Made by a program: the position numbers and the translations under genes. Source: Spirochaetia bacterium (GTDB lineage Bacteria > Spirochaetota > Leptospiria > Turneriellales > JAOUOS01). Taken from it: a stretch of 64,000 nucleotides of DNA. The notes below the pieces were generated by a model. It saw only the letters and a program-made list of their open reading frames with translations, had not been told where the DNA came from and searched no databases. Of the stretch, positions 61,324 to 64,000 are shown piece by piece. The DNA lies in assembly GCA_029880285.1 (NCBI GenBank), contig JAOUOS010000004.1, forward strand, positions 1 through 64,000, read 5' to 3'. Position 1 is the first letter of the stretch. Every line of letters begins with the position of its first letter.

Positions 61324-62889
61324 ATGAATTATAATAAAAAAAGTAATAATAATTATAGAAAAAAAAAGAGATTTAAGAAAAAAAGCATAATTTTTGTTGT
61401 TTTTATTCAACTAATTCTTATGAGTTATCTGGCAATATGGGCCGTAAAATCGAAAAATAGTGAAAGAGTAATAGTAAAAAAGCTTGAGAATTCTGTTTTA
61501 AACTTTAGAAAAATTCAATTTGAATTAGAAGACTTAATAACTGAAAAAAGAAGCATTGAAAATTCTATAATTAAAAATAATAATTTACTTGAAAAAGAAA
61601 ATAAAAATAATTTTGTAAAATTCCAAAATTCTGATACTAAATTAACAAACAATATAATTAAAGAACGAGATAAGCTTCGTAAAAAACTAAAAGAACTAGA
61701 ATCAAAATTTTCTGTAGTAAAATCAAAATTAGAAAATAAACTTGTTGAAGTTGAAAATTTATCGGCTAAACTAAAATTTATACGAAATGAAAATAGCATA
61801 AATAATATAATTCCTCGATCTTTCGATAATGATAATCATGCGTCTAAGAATCTTGAAGATTCAAATAAAATACCAACAGAAGAAATTAATAAATTAAAAA
61901 CAATTTCAGAAAATACTAATTCTGAAAAATTTAGTAAAGATCAAGAACCAGACATAGTAACTGAAGTTACCAATGAAAATGAAATAGCTACTGAAACAAC
62001 AAGTCAAGATGACGAAGATACCGAACTTTCAAGTAAAACTGAACAAATTGAAGATCGAGAACCTGACACAGAAACTGAAGTTACCAGTGAAAATGAAATA
62101 GATACTGAAACAACAAGTCAAGATGGCGAGGGTGCCGAACTTTTAAGTAAAACTGAACAAATTGAAGATCAAGAACCTGACACAGAAACTGAAGTTACCA
62201 GTGAAAATGAATTAGATACTGAAACAACAAGTCAAGATGACGAAGATACCGAACTTTCAAGTAAAACTGAACAAATTGAAGATCGAGAACCTGACACAGA
62301 AACTGAAGTTACCAGTGAAAATGAAATAGATACTGAAACAGAAAAACTAGAAGACGAAAACACAGATTTAACTGAAACTGATTCTGAAGATTCTGAAACT
62401 TTTGTAGAAAAAAACAATATTAGCGAAGCCACAGGCAAACCAGTTAAAGAAGAAAATCAGGCTTCGGCTTTTTCTGATCAAGAAATAATTAAAATAAAAG
62501 AGGAAATTGAAACAGCAAGAACAGAGGCACTAGAACAAAATAATCAAATAAATCAATTAAGTTCTATGATAGAAATGTTGCAAGATAAGTTATTTATTAA
62601 TCTTGTAACCGCTAAAACAGAAAATATAAGCTTCGCGAGCCACTATGACTATGATGTATTAAAAGACAAAGACTACCATAAAGCTAAAGAACATATGAAA
62701 ATGGGTGACTATCAACAAGCTAGTTTATATTTTCAAAAAAGTATTCAAAATAACCCTAATTCAACAATACCCTTAACGGGGTTATCACGCTCACTTTATA
62801 AAGAAAAAAAAATATCTGAAGCTAAAATTGTATTTAATAGATATATTGAAAAATTATTAGAAATTAACAAGAAGAAAACTAATAATTAG
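61324..62889 (+). CDS. Membrane-anchored coiled-coil protein with acidic tandem repeats and TPR-like end
   Basis: A 521-residue protein. A highly basic cytoplasmic N-terminus (1-22) precedes one membrane helix (about 24-42), a long coiled coil (about 50-155), and an acidic Thr/Glu/Asp-rich region (about 205-345) built of 38-residue repeats (EPDTETEVTSENEIDTET and TTSQDDEDTELSSKTEQIED halves). A second coiled coil and a C-terminal TPR-like pair (YHKAKEHMKMGDYQQASLYFQKSIQNNPN region) follow. No enzymatic motif. It follows the FnIII genes on the same strand but with an 82-base gap. Function unknown; a periplasmic spacer or scaffold is possible. Confidence 0.7.
   Translation: MNYNKKSNNNYRKKKRFKKKSIIFVVFIQLILMSYLAIWAVKSKNSERVIVKKLENSVLNFRKIQFELEDLITEKRSIENSIIKNNNLLEKENKNNFVKFQNSDTKLTNNIIKERDKLRKKLKELESKFSVVKSKLENKLVEVENLSAKLKFIRNENSINNIIPRSFDNDNHASKNLEDSNKIPTEEINKLKTISENTNSEKFSKDQEPDIVTEVTNENEIATETTSQDDEDTELSSKTEQIEDREPDTETEVTSENEIDTETTSQDGEGAELLSKTEQIEDQEPDTETEVTSENELDTETTSQDDEDTELSSKTEQIEDREPDTETEVTSENEIDTETEKLEDENTDLTETDSEDSETFVEKNNISEATGKPVKEENQASAFSDQEIIKIKEEIETARTEALEQNNQINQLSSMIEMLQDKLFINLVTAKTENISFASHYDYDVLKDKDYHKAKEHMKMGDYQQASLYFQKSIQNNPNSTIPLTGLSRSLYKEKKISEAKIVFNRYIEKLLEINKKKTNN
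61939..62341 (+). repeat. Coding tandem repeat, 114-base unit, about 3.5 copies
   Basis: Units begin at 61939, 62053, 62167 and 62281, each exactly 114 bases (38 codons) apart. The second to fourth units are nearly identical at DNA level; the first is more diverged. The unit length keeps the reading frame, so copy number can change without breaking the protein. Confidence 0.95.
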
Positions 62890-63673
62890 TATCAATTTGT
62901 TTTATATCCTTTCTTTTTAGAGTTAATTCTCCAAATTCTTCAGAAAATATAATAATAAATTCATCGTTTAACTCAATTAAATCTGCTTCATATTTTTGCC
63001 CGTCTTTTAAAGTTAATTTAATTTTCTTTACTTTTCCTTTTTCATCTTGTAGCAACATTGAAGAATCTGATCTACCAATAGAAATATGACGTCCCAAAGA
63101 AATTTTATATTTAAATATTAATCCGCCGTTTTTATCTTTAGCCGCGTATTCGGGCATTTTTAATATATAACCCACCGAAAATTCTGGTATTAAAAATATT
63201 TTTCTGGGAAAATATAAATCAATTCCAGAACTTATCGAAAATCCCAGTGAAGAAATATCTTTAGTTTGAATTTGAACATCCGGCGATAATTTACTATTCA
63301 TACCTTTCATTATATAATAATCTACGTGAACACCAAACCTCGGATAAAAATGGAACTCTTGTATTTTATCGCCAAATAATTGATATTCAAATCCGGTTGA
63401 AAAATACTTCCAATCTGTAATTATATAACTTTCATGAAAAGATTGAAAAGCAGCGCCTAGAGAAATATCAAAATTTGGTAAAAATCGTAAAGAACTTGAT
63501 AAGCCAAATAATGTAGCCATAGGATATGTATTAAACAATGATTCAGGATAGGTTATCGCTTGAAACTGTGGATATACCCTAATATTTTTTAAACCAAAAT
63601 CTATTGAGTTTATTGGATGAATAAAAATAAAAATTTTTATTATAAAAATGATTTTAATTTTATTTTTTTTCAT
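62879..63673 (-). CDS. Exported outer-membrane-like protein with C-terminal basic strand domain
   Basis: A 264-residue protein with a signal peptide (residues 1-23, ending HPINS). The middle is barrel-like (FHFYPRFGVHVDYYIM, SLGFSISSGIDLYFPRKIFLIPEFSVGYILKMPEYAA, quoted in parts). The last 60 residues (KVKKIKLTLKDGQKYEADLIEL...) form a different small beta domain with a KDGxxYxAxLIELNDEF pattern. It overlaps the end of the coiled-coil gene by 11 bases in convergent orientation. The incomplete gene to the right is a close paralogue, lacking this last domain. Confidence 0.65.
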   Translation of the reverse strand: MKKNKIKIIFIIKIFIFIHPINSIDFGLKNIRVYPQFQAITYPESLFNTYPMATLFGLSSSLRFLPNFDISLGAAFQSFHESYIITDWKYFSTGFEYQLFGDKIQEFHFYPRFGVHVDYYIMKGMNSKLSPDVQIQTKDISSLGFSISSGIDLYFPRKIFLIPEFSVGYILKMPEYAAKDKNGGLIFKYKISLGRHISIGRSDSSMLLQDEKGKVKKIKLTLKDGQKYEADLIELNDEFIIIFSEEFGELTLKRKDIKQIDTNY

Positions 63674-63767
63674 TACTAATAGTCTATTTTTTTCTTTTAG
63701 TTTTATAAGTATCGGTTTTCTAAAAAATATTTTGAATTCTGAAAAAAATAAAGTTTTAATGATTCAG

Positions 63768-64000
63768 TTATTCTTCAGAATTTGTTTCGTCTTCAGAAGA
63801 GACCTCTTCGTCATTTACGGCATCAGTTTGTTTTGAAAAACTAAACGGAATTCGATAGCCTAATGAAAGTTTATATTTATACACAAGACCTCCTGAATTA
63901 GCGCCTGCCGCGTATTCGGGCATTTTAAGTATATATCCAAGAGAAAACTCAGGCAACAAAAATATATCTCTGGGAAAATAAAGATCAATACCAGCGTTTA
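63768..64000 (-). CDS. Paralogous outer-membrane-like protein, cut by the right edge
   Basis: Only the last 77 codons or so are in the window; the frame stays open to base 64000. The segment DLYFPRDIFLLPEFSLGYIL then KMPEYAA and KYKLSLGYRI matches the gene at 62879-63673 almost residue for residue. The end differs: an acidic tail (NDEEVSSEDETNSEE) replaces the basic beta domain. The 94-base gap between the two genes is AT-rich and has no other feature. The true start lies beyond the window. Confidence 0.75.
   Translation of the reverse strand, partial: NAGIDLYFPRDIFLLPEFSLGYILKMPEYAAGANSGGLVYKYKLSLGYRIPFSFSKQTDAVNDEEVSSEDETNSEE

Noticed and set aside
61939..62341. Regular repeats that might suggest a CRISPR array
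   Set aside because: The units are adjacent with no unique spacers, the period is 114 bases, and they are translated in one open frame.
1..64000. Mobile elements, prophage or rRNA genes
   Set aside because: No transposase, integrase, terminal inverted repeats or rRNA-like sequence was found; the two tRNA genes have no adjacent integrase.

Overview
The window is AT-rich (about one third G+C by eye), densely packed chromosomal DNA from a Gram-negative-type (two-membrane) bacterium. Several proteins have signal peptides and barrel-like sequences ending in aromatic residues, there are lipoproteins with loose lipoboxes, and there is a cbb3 oxidase. A DUF1564-like protein (35746-36318) and a protein resembling the Leptospira flagellar sheath protein FcpA (37863-38744) point to the spirochaete order Leptospirales or a low-GC relative. 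That placement rests on remembered family features, not on a search. I see no rRNA, phage, insertion sequence or CRISPR array.

Layout. 0-10 kb: a DNA-repair methyltransferase, an outer-membrane protein, tlyA, a short-chain prenyl synthase, ndk, a glutamine amidotransferase and a 1310-residue PAS/GGDEF/EAL protein. 10-13 kb: a forward run of STAS protein, ddl, a stand-alone LigD-type phosphoesterase-like domain, a coiled-coil protein and an exported protein. 13.2-18.2 kb: a reverse cbb3 oxidase cluster (ccoN-O-Q-P, then ccoG-H) whose CcoP has only one haem motif. 18.3-21.7 kb: a reverse, tightly overlapping run of anti-sigma-type kinase, STAS protein, membrane protein, trpB and a lipoate ligase-like gene. 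21.8-26.1 kb: a PilZ protein, an OmpA/PD40 protein, then a reverse response regulator / CheC-like phosphatase / PAS-GGDEF operon. 26.3-31 kb: a DUF389 membrane protein, tsaD and a partial type II secretion set (gspG-H-I-J).

31-37 kb is the most unusual stretch: a haem-rich exported cytochrome, a 14-haem cytochrome directly behind a barrel-like outer-membrane protein, and a small CX4CH cytochrome. Together they are a candidate transenvelope electron conduit. Two tRNA genes (Cys-GCA, Leu-UAA) and tatD follow. 37.8-45.2 kb: the FcpA-like gene, an exported protein, a sodium/proton antiporter-like protein, a nucleotidyltransferase, thpR, thiD and ychF. 45.2-49.9 kb: one giant CheB-CheR-PAS-histidine kinase-receiver fusion whose ATPase domain carries a ferredoxin-like CX2CX2CX3C cluster. 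50-56 kb: an esterase-fold protein lacking the usual serine, argF, a SPOR protein, coaE and an ABC exporter. 56-64 kb: two fibronectin-III lipoproteins, a protein with 114-base tandem repeats, and two tandem paralogous outer-membrane proteins, the last cut by the window edge.

Taken together, the window shows a respiring bacterium with a large c-di-GMP / partner-switching / chemotaxis-like signalling load and an elaborate, c-haem-rich envelope.
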